64,000 nucleotides of DNA from Arthrobacter sp. Soil764 (lineage in GTDB: Bacteria > Actinomycetota > Actinomycetes > Actinomycetales > Micrococcaceae): the NCBI RefSeq assembly GCF_001428075.1, contig NZ_LMSI01000001.1:32516-96515 (forward strand). Direction: 5' to 3'. Both the position numbers and the translations under genes were made by a program. Shown in pieces: positions 26,120-36,140 of the stretch (the first letter of the stretch is position 1; each line of letters begins with the position of its first letter). The notes under the pieces are model-generated. The model did no database searches. It was not told the DNA's origin and saw only the letters and a list, made by a program, of their open reading frames with translations.

Positions 26120-28495
26120 TCAGCTCCTGGCCTCCACATCCAACCGGGTGGTCTCGGAGGCGTCCTTGAGCAGGACGTCCAACAGGGTCACCGCGGCGGC
26201 CTTGTCCAGCGGGTTGTTCTTGTTTCCGCATTTGGGGGACTGCACGCAGGACGGGCAGCCGGAGTCGCACTCACAGGCTTTGATGGCGTCCCTGGTGGCT
26301 GCAAGCCACACCCTGGCCTTGTCGAAACCCCGTTCGGCAAAGCCGGCACCGCCGGGGTGCCCGTCATACACGAAGATGGTGGGCACCCCGGTGTCCGCGT
26401 GCAGCGCCGTGGAAACCCCGCCGATGTCCCAGCGGTCGCTGGAGGCGACGAGGGGGAGCAGCCCGATCGCCGCGTGCTCCGCGGCATGGAGTGCGCCGGG
26501 GAACTGGGCTTCGATGAGACCAGCTTCCGTGAGGGAACGGTTGTCCACCACGAACCACACTGCCTTGGTGAAAAGTTCACGGGCACCCAGCTCAAGCGGC
26601 TCCTCGCCCAAGACCTCATTGGAAATCAACGCCTTCCGCTGGAAGGAGACAACCCGCGTGGTGACCTTCACGTCACCGAAGTGGACGGTCACATCGCCCC
26701 ACTGCATGGTCCGCACGGTGTCCAGGACCTCGATCTGGGTCACGTCCCGTGCTGTCGTGTAGTAGTCGGGGTTTGCCCGGCGCACCATGACGCAATGGTC
26801 GTCCTCGTTCAGGTCCTCCACCACATACGTGTCGCCCTGGTGGACATACACCGCGCCCGTATGTGCTTGGTAATGGGTCTGGGGCGAGTCCATCGTGCCC
26901 AGCAGGGAGCCGGTCTCGGCGTCGACGATGCTGACCGGGCCTCCACCGTCGGCCCGGAGATTGACCATGGCCGCAGCACTCTGCGAGTGTGTCCAGAACC
27001 AGCCGGCAGGCCGACGCCGCAGGTAACCCTGGGCCACCAGTCGGTCGAGGAGCATCTCGGCGGTTCCGCCGAAAAGGTCCAGCTCTGCCGGTCCCAGAGG
27101 GAGTTCCGCCGCCGCGGCGCAGAGGTGTGGTCCGAGCACGTAGGGGTTGGACGGGTCAAAGACCGTGGCCTCCACCGAGACGTCGAAGATCGCCTCGGGG
27201 TGGTTCACCAGGAAGGTGTCCAGCGGATCGTCACTGGCCACAAAGGCGGCGATGGCATCCTGGCCTGCCCTGCCGGCCCGGCCAATCTGCTGGAACAGGG
27301 AGGCCCGGGTGCCGGGCCAGCCTGCCACCAGGACTGCATCAAGACCGGAAATGTCGATTCCCAGCTCCAGGGCAGATGTGCTGGAGACGCCCAGCAGCTG
27401 GCCGGAACGCAGGGATTTCTCCACTGCCCGGCGTTCCTCCGGCAGGTATCCCGAGCGGTAGGCGGCCACCCGCTGCGGCAGGCTGGGATCCACCTGGTCA
27501 AGGAGCCGCTTGGTGATGGCTGAAATGGTTTCGGCACCCCGGCGGGACTTGATGAAGGCAATGGTCCGGATCCGGGCGGACACCAGGTTGGCCAGCAGGT
27601 CAGAGGTCTCGGCCACGGCCGTCCGGCGCTCCTTGGCTCCATTTTCACCCCGGACCTCGGTCAGCGCCGGTTCCCAAAGCGCCACGGTGGTGGCCCCATG
27701 GGGTGAGCAGTCCTGGGATACGGCCTTTACCGGGGCACCAATGAGGCGTGCGAAGGAGACATCAGGCTCGGAGGCCGTGGCTGATGCCGCAATGAATACT
27801 GGTTCCGGGAAGGAGGTTCCCGCCCCGTAGTACGCACAGATCCGGCGGAGCCGCCGCATCAGGTTGGCAACATGCGATCCGAACACGCCCCGGTAGCTGT
27901 GCGCCTCGTCCACGATGACGTAGCGCAGCCGGCGGAAGAACCCGGCCCACCAGGCGTGGTTGGGGAGGATGCCGAAGTGCAGCATGTCCGGGTTGGCCAG
28001 GATGAAGTTGGCGTGGTCCCGGATCCAGCGGCGGGCGGCCGGATCGGTATCACCGTCATAGGTTTCCGCCCGTACCGTGGGCAGCTTCAGGGCACGGATG
28101 GCGTTCAGCTGGTCGGCGGCGAGCGCCTTGGTAGGGGACAGGTACAGGGTGACAGCACCGTCGTCGTGGATTTTTCCCGGGTCTGCGAGCACCCGCAGTT
28201 CGGAGCGGTGGATCGCATCAAGCGCCGGCAACTGGTACGCCAGCGACTTCCCGGATGCGGTTCCGGTGGCCACCACCACATGATCTCCGGAGTGTGCCGC
28301 ATTGGCAGCGTCCACCTGGTGCCGGTACGGCTCGCGGATGCCCAGCGACCCGTACGCCTCCGCAATATCCGGGTGCACCCACTTGGGCCACGGCGCGTGG
28401 ATTGCCTCCCGCGCCGGTATGGTCCGGACATGACGGAGCTGTTCCGGTTCCGGGCCGCGGCCCAGCAAAGGAATCAGGGAGTCATGGGGGTGCAC
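26120..28495 (-). CDS. DEAH-box helicase with DUF1998-type C-terminal zinc region
   Basis: A 791-residue superfamily-2 helicase of the type invariably found beside actinobacterial Tad loci, related to the MrfA/YprA DNA-repair helicases. Motif I is ATGTASGKS (76-84), motif II DEAH, motif VI QIGRAGRAGQ. The C-terminal domain ends with four clustered cysteines (CECDSGCPSC and PKCGNK), the likely metal site of the DUF1998 region. The start is GTG at 28495. A role in mitomycin-type damage repair is inferred from relatives; why it neighbours the Tad genes is not known. Confidence 0.9.
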   Translation of the reverse strand: MHPHDSLIPLLGRGPEPEQLRHVRTIPAREAIHAPWPKWVHPDIAEAYGSLGIREPYRHQVDAANAAHSGDHVVVATGTASGKSLAYQLPALDAIHRSELRVLADPGKIHDDGAVTLYLSPTKALAADQLNAIRALKLPTVRAETYDGDTDPAARRWIRDHANFILANPDMLHFGILPNHAWWAGFFRRLRYVIVDEAHSYRGVFGSHVANLMRRLRRICAYYGAGTSFPEPVFIAASATASEPDVSFARLIGAPVKAVSQDCSPHGATTVALWEPALTEVRGENGAKERRTAVAETSDLLANLVSARIRTIAFIKSRRGAETISAITKRLLDQVDPSLPQRVAAYRSGYLPEERRAVEKSLRSGQLLGVSSTSALELGIDISGLDAVLVAGWPGTRASLFQQIGRAGRAGQDAIAAFVASDDPLDTFLVNHPEAIFDVSVEATVFDPSNPYVLGPHLCAAAAELPLGPAELDLFGGTAEMLLDRLVAQGYLRRRPAGWFWTHSQSAAAMVNLRADGGGPVSIVDAETGSLLGTMDSPQTHYQAHTGAVYVHQGDTYVVEDLNEDDHCVMVRRANPDYYTTARDVTQIEVLDTVRTMQWGDVTVHFGDVKVTTRVVSFQRKALISNEVLGEEPLELGARELFTKAVWFVVDNRSLTEAGLIEAQFPGALHAAEHAAIGLLPLVASSDRWDIGGVSTALHADTGVPTIFVYDGHPGGAGFAERGFDKARVWLAATRDAIKACECDSGCPSCVQSPKCGNKNNPLDKAAAVTLLDVLLKDASETTRLDVEARS

Positions 28496-28580
28496 CCCAC
28501 CATTCTTTCATCCGGTGCCGCGGGCCGGGCCCACGGTTCGCCAACGGGAAAACAGTAGGGCGCATCTCCGCCAGGCAGGC

Positions 28581-29273
28581 TCAGCTCAGCGAGAGATCCG
28601 ATCCGTCGTGCGACGCCGAGAGCATCAGGACCCGCGCAACTGTTGACCAGCCAAGATGCGAATAGAGCTTCTGCCCGTCCCTGGACGCCAGGAGAAGGCC
28701 GCTGCGGACATCCTGTCCGGAAGCCTGGGCTGCCAGGGCGCGCATGATGAGGCTGCCCAGGCCCCTGCGCTGGAACGCCGGCTCGGTAATGATCTTGTCG
28801 AACACTGCGGTGTCGCCCACCACGAACACCCGGCCACTGGCCGCCACGGCGTCTCCGGAGCGGACTTCGGCGTAGTGGACGCCATTCTGTTCCGACGTGG
28901 ACAGCTTCAGATCATCGTCGGAAAGCCAGGGATCCTCGGTGTCTTGGGTCTCCATGTCCACGATCATCATTGTCTGGGAGTCGGAGGTGACGTTAAGCCC
29001 CTGCCGGGCGGCCAGCGCAGCATACCGGGAGGGATCGTTGGTGAGGATGGTCAGTACCCTGGCGGGGGATGCTGCAGTCCTGGCAGCCAGTGCGGCGAAC
29101 TCGTCATCAGTAGGTTCTGACGCGAAGACTTCCCATTCACCGCTGGTGTCAGACCGGAGCGCGGCAGGGAAGCGGCCCTCGGTGGTGGTCTGGTAGCCGC
29201 GACACCCGGCCCAGCCCGCAACCCACACCTCAAGCAGGCCAGTGATGTCTTCAACCAGGGTTTCCGGACTCAT
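28581..29273 (-). CDS. GNAT family N-acetyltransferase
   Basis: A 230-residue protein with a C-terminal GNAT domain. The acetyl-CoA loop is [14 protein letters not shown] (Q/RxxGxG/A form), followed by [17 protein letters not shown], the usual motif-B region. The substrate is unknown. The N-terminal half is likely a second, degenerate GNAT-like lobe. I chose the ATG at 29273 rather than the far upstream ATG because a TAGTCT box lies exactly 7 nt before it (29281-29286), as in a leaderless transcript, and the extension has no family character. The DEAH helicase follows after 85 nt. Confidence 0.82.
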   Translation of the reverse strand: MSPETLVEDITGLLEVWVAGWAGCRGYQTTTEGRFPAALRSDTSGEWEVFASEPTDDEFAALAARTAASPARVLTILTNDPSRYAALAARQGLNVTSDSQTMMIVDMETQDTEDPWLSDDDLKLSTSEQNGVHYAEVRSGDAVAASGRVFVVGDTAVFDKIITEPAFQRRGLGSLIMRALAAQASGQDVRSGLLLASRDGQKLYSHLGWSTVARVLMLSASHDGSDLSLS

Positions 29274-29406
29274 GGCAAGAAGACTATTCCAGCCCGATCG
29301 CCAGCAACAGGGGGTAGGGAAGTGCTTATGCAATCGTGATGAGGCCCATCCCCGGGCCCCTGTGAAGCAGGATCCTGCTGCCACCGCAGCCGGTACCCTT
29401 AAATGC

Positions 29407-30303
29407 GTGGCTTTGAACAAAATTGTGCTCTTTTACGGCTTCACCCCCATCGCTGATCCGGACGCCGTCCGGCTCTGGCAGCGCGCCCTCTGCGAGAAGC
29501 TGGGCCTCACCGGCCGCATCATCATCTCCAAGGATGGCATCAACGCCACTGTCGGCGGGGAAATCGGCGCCGTTAAGCAGTACGTCAAGACCACCCGCGA
29601 ATACCCCGGGTTCCGCGGAATCGACGTCAAATGGTCCGACGGCGGAGCGGAGGACTTCCCCCGGCTAAGCGTCAAGGTGAGGGACGAGATCGTCTCCTTC
29701 GGCGCACCGGGAGAACTAATGGTTGACGCCGGCGGCGTGGTTGGCGGAGGGAAGCACCTCAAACCCGAAGAACTCCACGAGCTCGTGGACGCCAGGAAGA
29801 AGGACGGCGAGGACGTGGTCTTCTTCGACGGCCGCAACGCGTTTGAAGCGCAGATAGGCCGCTTCAAGGACGCCGTGGTCCCGGACGTCGCCACCACCCA
29901 CGATTTCATCAAGGAACTGGACTCGGGAAAATACGACTCCCTGAAAGACAAGCCGGTGGTGACCTACTGCACCGGGGGCATCCGCTGCGAAGTGCTTTCC
30001 AGCCTGATGGTGAACCGCGGCTTTAAAGAGGTGTACCAGCTGGATGGGGGCATCGTCCGGTACGGGGAAGCCTTCAAGGACCAGGGCCTTTGGGAAGGTT
30101 CGCTCTATGTTTTCGACAAGCGCATGCACCTGGAGTTCAGCGAGGACGCCAAGACCATTGGCCAGTGCGCCCGCTGCTCCGCGCCCACCAGCAAGTTCGA
30201 GAACTGCTCCAATCCCAGCTGCCGCACCCTCACCCTGTACTGCGAAGAATGCGCGGCCAGCCCCGAGACGCTGCGCTGCCCGGAAGGCTGCACCGCAGCC
30301 TGA
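29407..30303 (+). CDS. trhO: tRNA uridine(34) hydroxylase (rhodanese family)
   Basis: Oxygen-dependent formation of 5-hydroxyuridine at tRNA position 34 (YceA/TrhO family). It has 298 residues: an N-terminal acylphosphatase-like domain ([11 protein letters not shown]), a central rhodanese domain with the catalytic Cys188 in [10 protein letters not shown], and a Cys-rich C-terminal tail (CARC, NCSNPSC, YCEEC, CPEGC) probably binding zinc. The GTG at 29407 is preceded at 7 nt by TACCCT (29394-29399), indicating a leaderless mRNA. It is divergent from the GNAT gene. Confidence 0.92.
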   Translation: MALNKIVLFYGFTPIADPDAVRLWQRALCEKLGLTGRIIISKDGINATVGGEIGAVKQYVKTTREYPGFRGIDVKWSDGGAEDFPRLSVKVRDEIVSFGAPGELMVDAGGVVGGGKHLKPEELHELVDARKKDGEDVVFFDGRNAFEAQIGRFKDAVVPDVATTHDFIKELDSGKYDSLKDKPVVTYCTGGIRCEVLSSLMVNRGFKEVYQLDGGIVRYGEAFKDQGLWEGSLYVFDKRMHLEFSEDAKTIGQCARCSAPTSKFENCSNPSCRTLTLYCEECAASPETLRCPEGCTAA

Positions 30304-30341
30304 GCCCGGTACGCCATAAGCCTGTCGGGCCACCCTGGGCC

Positions 30342-30908
30342 TCATCCAAGCCGGTACACACGGAACGCGTAGTTTGCCGCGGTCCTGGCTTCCACCCTGA
30401 CCGTCAGGACGCTGTCCGTGGACACATAGATGACGTTCTCACGGTTGATGCCGCACCGCAGGCCCAGGTCCACCAGGGTGAGGGTCTCGGTGCGCACCGT
30501 GAAGGTCACCCGGCGCTGGCTCCTGCAGGCGATGGCCAGGATGTACGTTCCGGTCTTCAGGACCGGTGACGAGATGGTCCGCACCTCCGCCGCGGCAAGC
30601 AGCCCGGCGTCGGCCTGGACCTCGGGACCGGTGCTGTCTGGAAGCGCCCTTGACACCCAGTCGCCCAGTTCCGCGTCGCTGACCGGGTCCTGCTGCAAAG
30701 GGTCCCGGGTGAAGGCCGGCGCCGGGGCAATGGTGGCGGTGCCCTGCACCGTGCCGGCCCGGGCGTCGTCGTACGTATATTCGCAGCCGGCCAGCGCACC
30801 TGCCGCAAGCACCAGCCCAAGGGCGACGGCGGCCGGGGGCTTCGGTGCCGGCGGCACCCGTGCTGTCCCTTGGGAAAGGGGCGCGGAGACTCTCCGCACA
30901 CTGGGCAT
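30342..30908 (-). CDS. Putative lipoprotein, function unknown (paralogue of 30959-31450)
   Basis: A 188-residue lipoprotein precursor: basic N-terminus, hydrophobic stretch and lipobox LAGC (Cys42). The mature part resembles the neighbouring lipoprotein in pattern: a GTYILAIAC strand, then FTV, then a second Cys (GLRCG), ending in FRVYRLG. The two conserved Cys could form a disulfide. I do not recognise a family. TAAAGT (30915-30920, minus strand) lies 6 nt before the ATG, so the transcript is probably leaderless, separate from the neighbour. Confidence 0.7.
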   Translation of the reverse strand: MPSVRRVSAPLSQGTARVPPAPKPPAAVALGLVLAAGALAGCEYTYDDARAGTVQGTATIAPAPAFTRDPLQQDPVSDAELGDWVSRALPDSTGPEVQADAGLLAAAEVRTISSPVLKTGTYILAIACRSQRRVTFTVRTETLTLVDLGLRCGINRENVIYVSTDSVLTVRVEARTAANYAFRVYRLG

Positions 30909-30958
30909 AGTCAGACTTTATGCCCGCAGCAGGCGGCGGGCCATAGCCGGAACGGGCG

Positions 30959-31450
30959 TTATTGCGCCCGAACCAGCCGGTAGGCGTAGAGCAGCGGAGC
31001 GTCCACGCTGGAGCTGCTGATTTCCACCCGTCCGGCGGCGGGAAGGTTGATCTTGCTGGTCTCCTGCCGGCCGTTGCACGCGGCCCCGGCTTCCGCCACG
31101 GGCTTGCCGTCCAGCGACACCGCGAAGAAGGCCTTCCCCGCCCCGTCACAGACAGCCGTGAGCGTGTAGCTGCCGGCAGGAACGTTTGCGGCCTCCTGCA
31201 CAATCCGGTCCCGGTTGAGGATCTTGCCCGAGTCCTGAAGCACAACAGCCGCCGGCGACGACGGCAGGGCGGTTGCCCGCCACTTCGGCACATCCGCGTT
31301 CTCCACCGAAGACACGGGCGAGCACCCCGCCACGGCCAGGCCGAGGACCGCGGCAAGCACCGTCCCCGGCAGTGTTGTCCCAGGCAGCGGACGGCGGACT
31401 GCAGCAGCTGCCGTACGGGCGCGCGGAAGGAAGGCAAGGCGGGAAGGCAT
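30959..31450 (-). CDS. Putative lipoprotein, function unknown (paralogue of 30342-30908)
   Basis: A 163-residue lipoprotein precursor with lipobox AVAGC (Cys43). The mature domain has GSYTLTAVC and AACNG, matching in order and spacing the Cys-bearing strands of the protein at 30342-30908, and a similar YAYRLVRAQ end. I chose the ATG at 31450 because TACGGT (31457-31462, minus strand) sits 6 nt before it; the upstream ATG at 31474 would lie inside the promoter. It is probably surface-anchored on the outer face of the membrane. Function unknown. Confidence 0.7.
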   Translation of the reverse strand: MPSRLAFLPRARTAAAAVRRPLPGTTLPGTVLAAVLGLAVAGCSPVSSVENADVPKWRATALPSSPAAVVLQDSGKILNRDRIVQEAANVPAGSYTLTAVCDGAGKAFFAVSLDGKPVAEAGAACNGRQETSKINLPAAGRVEISSSSVDAPLLYAYRLVRAQ

Positions 31451-31493
31451 GGCTCCACCGTACCCCGCAGGCACTCCGGACTAAACTTGAGCG

Positions 31494-33131
31494 GTGCCTA
31501 GATCCCCTTACGAGTTCACCGCCGGCAACACCCCCGATGCTCCCCGCAGCGACCTTCCCGGCCTGCTGGCGGCGCTCGCCGCAGACCTGCGCCGCCTGGA
31601 GTACACGCTGGACGGCGTAGCCGGACTGCTGGGTCCCACGGCCTCCGCGGCACTGAACCGGGACCAGATCATCCCCGCGCTGCTCGCTGCCGAGCGGGCA
31701 GTGAAGGAGGACAACGGCGTGGCCCCGCTTGCCGCCGTCGTCCGCCTCTGGCTCCTCGCCGAGCCGCAGGAACGGGAAACGCTCGACGCCGCACTGCCGG
31801 ACACAGGAGTGGAAGGCCTCCTTGAGCTTGGGCTGGTTCAGCCCGTTCCCGGCTCGGGCCTGCTCACCGCCAAGGCCGACCTGCGGCCCTACGGCTGGGA
31901 CAGGAATGACGACGGCACCGGCGGCGCTGAGCTCTGGGTGGCCAGCGACCTCGCGGCGCACCAGCAGGCGGGAGTGCTGCGGCACGACCACGTCCTGGGC
32001 ATCGGGCAGGCATCCACCACCCTGGTCCAAACCACTATCCGACGCCACACCGAACGCGCCCTGGACCTGGGAACCGGCTGCGGCATCCAGGCCTTCCACC
32101 TGCTGCACCACTGCCAGCATGTGACCGCCACCGACATTTCCGCGCGCGCCCTGGCCTACGCCCGGTTCAACATCCTGCTAAACGCAGAGGCGCTGTCCGT
32201 CGACCCCGGCCGCCTCGAAGACCGGGTGAGCCTGCGCCTGGGTTCCCTTCTGGAGCCCGTGGCGGGCGAGGAATTCGGGCTGGTGGTCTCCAACCCGCCA
32301 TTCGTCATCACCCCGCGCAGTGCCGGTGAGGATGCCGCGGACCAGTTCACCTACCGCGACGGCGGCCTGCCGGGCGACGGCATCGTTTCAGCCCTGGTGG
32401 CGGACCTGCCCGGCATCCTGGCGCCCGGCGGGTCGGCCCAGGTGCTGGGGAACTGGGAAGTTCCCGCCGGTGCGGGCTGGGACGAGCGGCCAAAGTCGTG
32501 GGTGCGGCCGGGGACTGATGCGTGGTTCATCCAGCGCGAGCAGGTCAGCCCGGAACAATACGCGGAAACCTGGCTGCAGGATGCGTCGGAGTCCCGGGAC
32601 CGCCAGCACTACCGCGACGCCTACGCCGCCTACCTTGAAGACTTCGCCTCCCGGAACGTGGCGGGAATCGGATTCGGCATGGTGTGGCTGCGGCGCCCCG
32701 CCGCTGGCGCACGGGCCGCCATCAGCCGTTTCGAGGAAATCACCTACCCCATCGAGCAGCCCATCGGACCCCACCTGGGCGCCGCCGTCGAACGCAGCGA
32801 CTGGCTGGCCGGGGACGACCTTGCCGGCACGCACCTGCTCGTAGCGGACGACGTCACCGAGGAGCGCCACCAGCGCCCCGGCGCCGAACACCCCGGGGTG
32901 ATCCTGCTCCGGCAGGGCGCCGGGCTGCGCCGCACCAACCTGATGAGCACGGAACTGGCCGGCTTTGTGTCCGCGTGCGACGGCGACCTCACCGCCGGGC
33001 AGATCGCCGCTGCTTTGGAGGCCCTCCTGGGTGGAGACGCCGGGTCCTTCCAGGGTGCGCTGCTCGCCGACGTGGCCAACCTGGTCCGCGACGGCTTCCT
33101 CATTCCGGCAGCGGTTCCGGCTGAGGTTTAA
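31494..33131 (+). CDS. SAM-dependent methyltransferase (RsmC/HemK-like N6/N2 type)
   Basis: A 545-residue protein. An N-terminal helical domain of about 170 residues is followed by a class I methyltransferase core with LDLGTGCGIQ (SAM loop) and VSNPPFVITP (catalytic NPPF motif of methyltransferases acting on amino groups of bases or Gln). A C-terminal winged-helix-like region follows. The substrate may be rRNA or a release factor. The GTG start at 31494 is preceded by TAAACT at 6 nt (31482-31487). Its promoter interlocks with that of the divergent lipoprotein 43 nt away. Confidence 0.85.
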   Translation: MPRSPYEFTAGNTPDAPRSDLPGLLAALAADLRRLEYTLDGVAGLLGPTASAALNRDQIIPALLAAERAVKEDNGVAPLAAVVRLWLLAEPQERETLDAALPDTGVEGLLELGLVQPVPGSGLLTAKADLRPYGWDRNDDGTGGAELWVASDLAAHQQAGVLRHDHVLGIGQASTTLVQTTIRRHTERALDLGTGCGIQAFHLLHHCQHVTATDISARALAYARFNILLNAEALSVDPGRLEDRVSLRLGSLLEPVAGEEFGLVVSNPPFVITPRSAGEDAADQFTYRDGGLPGDGIVSALVADLPGILAPGGSAQVLGNWEVPAGAGWDERPKSWVRPGTDAWFIQREQVSPEQYAETWLQDASESRDRQHYRDAYAAYLEDFASRNVAGIGFGMVWLRRPAAGARAAISRFEEITYPIEQPIGPHLGAAVERSDWLAGDDLAGTHLLVADDVTEERHQRPGAEHPGVILLRQGAGLRRTNLMSTELAGFVSACDGDLTAGQIAAALEALLGGDAGSFQGALLADVANLVRDGFLIPAAVPAEV

Positions 33132-33278
33132 GGGGCCGATCCGGCGGAGCGCCAAGTCCCTTGGTGCCCCCAACGGAGCCCCGTCTTTTCCACAGGAATG
33201 CGCACGATTCCCCAAAATATGGTGAACTAGGCGGACATGGGCTCATCTGCCCCAGCAACCTTTTTCTGTAGGAGCACC

Positions 33279-36005
33279 GTGCCAAGCAAGGCCAAAACCG
33301 GCAAGAAACTCGTGATTGTGGAGTCTCCGGCCAAGAGCAAGACCATCGCCAAGTACCTCGGCGAGGGCTTCATCGTTGAGGCCTCCATTGGTCACATCCG
33401 GGACCTGCCGCAGCCGTCCGAACTCCCTGCCGAGCTGAAAAAGACCTCGGTGGGCAAGTTCGCCGTCGACATTGAGCACGACTTCAAGCCGTACTACGTG
33501 GTGTCCCCGGACAAGAAGAAAAAGGTGACTGAGCTCAAGGCTGCGCTCAAGGACGCCGACGAACTTTATCTCGCAACCGATGGGGACCGCGAGGGCGAAG
33601 CCATCGCGTGGCACCTGCTGGAAGTGCTCAAGCCCAAGGTCCCGGTATACCGGATGACGTTCGGCGAAATCACCAAGGAAGCCATCCAGCGCGCCATGGG
33701 CAACCTGCGCGACGTGGACCAGGACCTGGTGGACGCCCAGGAAACCCGCCGCGTCCTGGACCGTCTCTACGGCTACGAAATCTCCCCGGTGCTGTGGCGC
33801 AAGGTGGCCCGGGGCCTGTCCGCCGGCCGCGTGCAGTCTGTGGTCACCCGCATGGTGGTGGACCGGGAACGCGAGCGCATGGCCTTCAAGGCAGCCTCCT
33901 ACTGGGACCTGACCGGACAGTTCGGTGCCGATTCCGGCTCGTTCAAGGCAAAGCTTGCCGCCGTTGACGGCGCCAAGGTGGCCACCGGCCGCGATTTCAA
34001 CGACAACGGCGAACTCACGTCGCGGAATGTGGCCCACCTTAATGAGGAACTGGCAACGTCGCTGGCCGCCGGGCTGCAGGATGCGTCGTTCACGGTCCGG
34101 TCGGTGGACACCAAGCCGTACACCCGGCGTCCTGCCGCGCCGTTCACCACTTCCACGCTGCAGCAGGAGGCGGGCCGCAAGCTGCGCTTCTCCTCCAAGA
34201 GCACCATGCAGATCGCCCAGCGGCTGTATGAAAACGGCTACATCACCTATATGCGTACGGACTCCTCCGCGCTGAGTGACGAAGCCATCACCGCCGCCCG
34301 CCGGCAGGCTTCGGAGCTCTACGGCCCCGAATACGTTCCGCAGTCGCCGCGCGTGTACTCGAACAAGGCCGCCAACGCCCAGGAAGCGCACGAAGCGATC
34401 CGCCCCGCCGGTGACTCCTTCCGCACGCCTGCCCAGGTGGCCAAGCAGCTTTCCGGCGACGAGTTCCGCCTCTACGAGCTGATCTGGAAGCGCACCGTCG
34501 CCTCCCAGATGGGCGATGCCAAGGGTTCGACGGCGACCATCCGCCTGGGTGCCGTGGCCTCGGACGGGCGGGACGCCGAGTTCTCCGCTTCCGGTACCGT
34601 GATCACGTTCCCCGGCTTCCTCGCCGCCTATGAGGAGGGCAAGGACGAGACGCGCGGCGACGACGACTCCGACGAAGCGCGCCGCCTGCCCAACGTGGCC
34701 AAGGGCGACTCCCTCACTGCCGCGGACATCCAGGCCGTGGGGCACGAAACCTCGCCGCCGCCGCGCTACACGGAAGCCTCCCTGACTGCGGAGCTGGAAA
34801 AGAAGGGCATCGGCCGCCCCTCCACGTACGCTTCCACCATCTCCACCATCCAGGACCGCGGCTACGTCCGGAAGCAGGGTTCAGCGCTGGTGCCCAGCTG
34901 GATCGCGTTCTCGGTCGTCCGGCTCCTGGAGCAGCACTTCTCCGACTACGTGGACTACGAATTCACCGCCGACATGGAAGGCGACCTGGACAAGATCGCC
35001 AACGGCCAGGAAGCCGGGGCCTCCTGGCTGCGGCACTTCTACTTCGGCGAGGACTCCGACCCCGGCCTGCTGAGCATCGTCAACAACCTCGGCGAGATCG
35101 ACGCCCGGGAGATCAACTCGATCCCCATCACTGACGACATCACCCTCCGGGTAGGCAAGTTCGGCCCGTACCTGGAAAGCTCGGCCGCAGTGGTGGACCC
35201 GAAGACCGGCGAGATCGCCGAATCGGCCCGCGCCAACGTGCCCGAGGACCTGGCCCCGGACGAACTGACGGCAGCCAAGGCCATCGAGCTGATGGAGACG
35301 GCGGCGCCGGAAGAACGCGTGCTCGGCACCGACCCGCACACGGGGCACACCGTCGTGGCGAAGAACGGCCGCTATGGCGCCTACGTTACCGAGATCATCC
35401 CCGAGATGACCGAGGAAGAACTGGCCAGGCAGCCGGTGGAGTACTACAAGAACGGCAAGCCCAAGCCGCCCAAGAAGCCGGTCAAGGCCAAGCCGCGCAC
35501 CGGATCGCTCTTCAAGTCCATGACAGTTGAGTCGGTCACCCTGGATGAGGCACTGCAGCTCATGAGCCTGCCGCGTGCGCTGGGGGAGGACGCCGAAGGC
35601 AACCTCATCACGGTCCAGAACGGCCGGTTCGGCCCGTACCTGAAGAAGGGCACGGACTCCCGCTCCATCGGGTCGGAAGAGGAAATCTTCACCATCACCC
35701 TGGAACAGGCCCTGGAGATCTACTCCCAGCCCAAGCAGCGCGGCGCCCGTGCTGCTGTGCCGCCGCTGGCCGAGTTCGGCCCGGACCCCGTGTCCGAGAA
35801 GAACATCGTGGTCAAGGAAGGCCGGTTCGGGCCCTACATCACGGACGGCATCACCAACATCACCGTTCCCCGCGCCACCTCCCTGGAGGAACTCACGCGG
35901 GAGCAGGCCGTGGAGTTGCTGGCCGAGAAACGCGCCAAGGGCCCCGTCAAGCGGACCGCCACCCGCAAGGCGCCGGCCAAGAAGAAGGCAACGGCCAAGA
36001 AGTAA
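33279..36005 (+). CDS. topA: DNA topoisomerase I (type IA)
   Basis: Relaxes negative supercoils. It has 908 residues. The TOPRIM domain has Glu15 in LVIVESPAKS and DGDREGE (101-107). The active-site Tyr324 is in YITYMRTDSS. Instead of zinc fingers the C-terminus carries repeated actinobacterial topoisomerase domains, each with an NGRYGAY or GRFGPYL core, and ends in a Lys/Ala-rich tail (RKAPAKKKATAKK). The GTG at 33279 is preceded by TAGGAGCACC; an in-frame ATG at 33237 lacks a ribosome site. Confidence 0.97.
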   Translation: MPSKAKTGKKLVIVESPAKSKTIAKYLGEGFIVEASIGHIRDLPQPSELPAELKKTSVGKFAVDIEHDFKPYYVVSPDKKKKVTELKAALKDADELYLATDGDREGEAIAWHLLEVLKPKVPVYRMTFGEITKEAIQRAMGNLRDVDQDLVDAQETRRVLDRLYGYEISPVLWRKVARGLSAGRVQSVVTRMVVDRERERMAFKAASYWDLTGQFGADSGSFKAKLAAVDGAKVATGRDFNDNGELTSRNVAHLNEELATSLAAGLQDASFTVRSVDTKPYTRRPAAPFTTSTLQQEAGRKLRFSSKSTMQIAQRLYENGYITYMRTDSSALSDEAITAARRQASELYGPEYVPQSPRVYSNKAANAQEAHEAIRPAGDSFRTPAQVAKQLSGDEFRLYELIWKRTVASQMGDAKGSTATIRLGAVASDGRDAEFSASGTVITFPGFLAAYEEGKDETRGDDDSDEARRLPNVAKGDSLTAADIQAVGHETSPPPRYTEASLTAELEKKGIGRPSTYASTISTIQDRGYVRKQGSALVPSWIAFSVVRLLEQHFSDYVDYEFTADMEGDLDKIANGQEAGASWLRHFYFGEDSDPGLLSIVNNLGEIDAREINSIPITDDITLRVGKFGPYLESSAAVVDPKTGEIAESARANVPEDLAPDELTAAKAIELMETAAPEERVLGTDPHTGHTVVAKNGRYGAYVTEIIPEMTEEELARQPVEYYKNGKPKPPKKPVKAKPRTGSLFKSMTVESVTLDEALQLMSLPRALGEDAEGNLITVQNGRFGPYLKKGTDSRSIGSEEEIFTITLEQALEIYSQPKQRGARAAVPPLAEFGPDPVSEKNIVVKEGRFGPYITDGITNITVPRATSLEELTREQAVELLAEKRAKGPVKRTATRKAPAKKKATAKK

Positions 36006-36140
36006 TACGGAGATCGTCGAGTTCGCCGGAACGGTGCATGCTCGCTGGAAAGTACCGGCGAGTCCGCATTGCTCCGGCGATTTCGCGTTAAGGCTGCGGC
36101 TCTGTTTGCGCCGGCCACCGGATCGTGATCCGCTAGTCGT

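Noticed and set aside
26102..27523. A 473-codon plus-strand frame after the Tad operon
   Set aside because: Lies entirely opposite the DEAH helicase whose motifs are intact; no ribosome site.
36119..36140. GGATCGTGATCC palindrome before the SseB-like gene considered as an operator
   Set aside because: Short, with no second copy and no regulator nearby.
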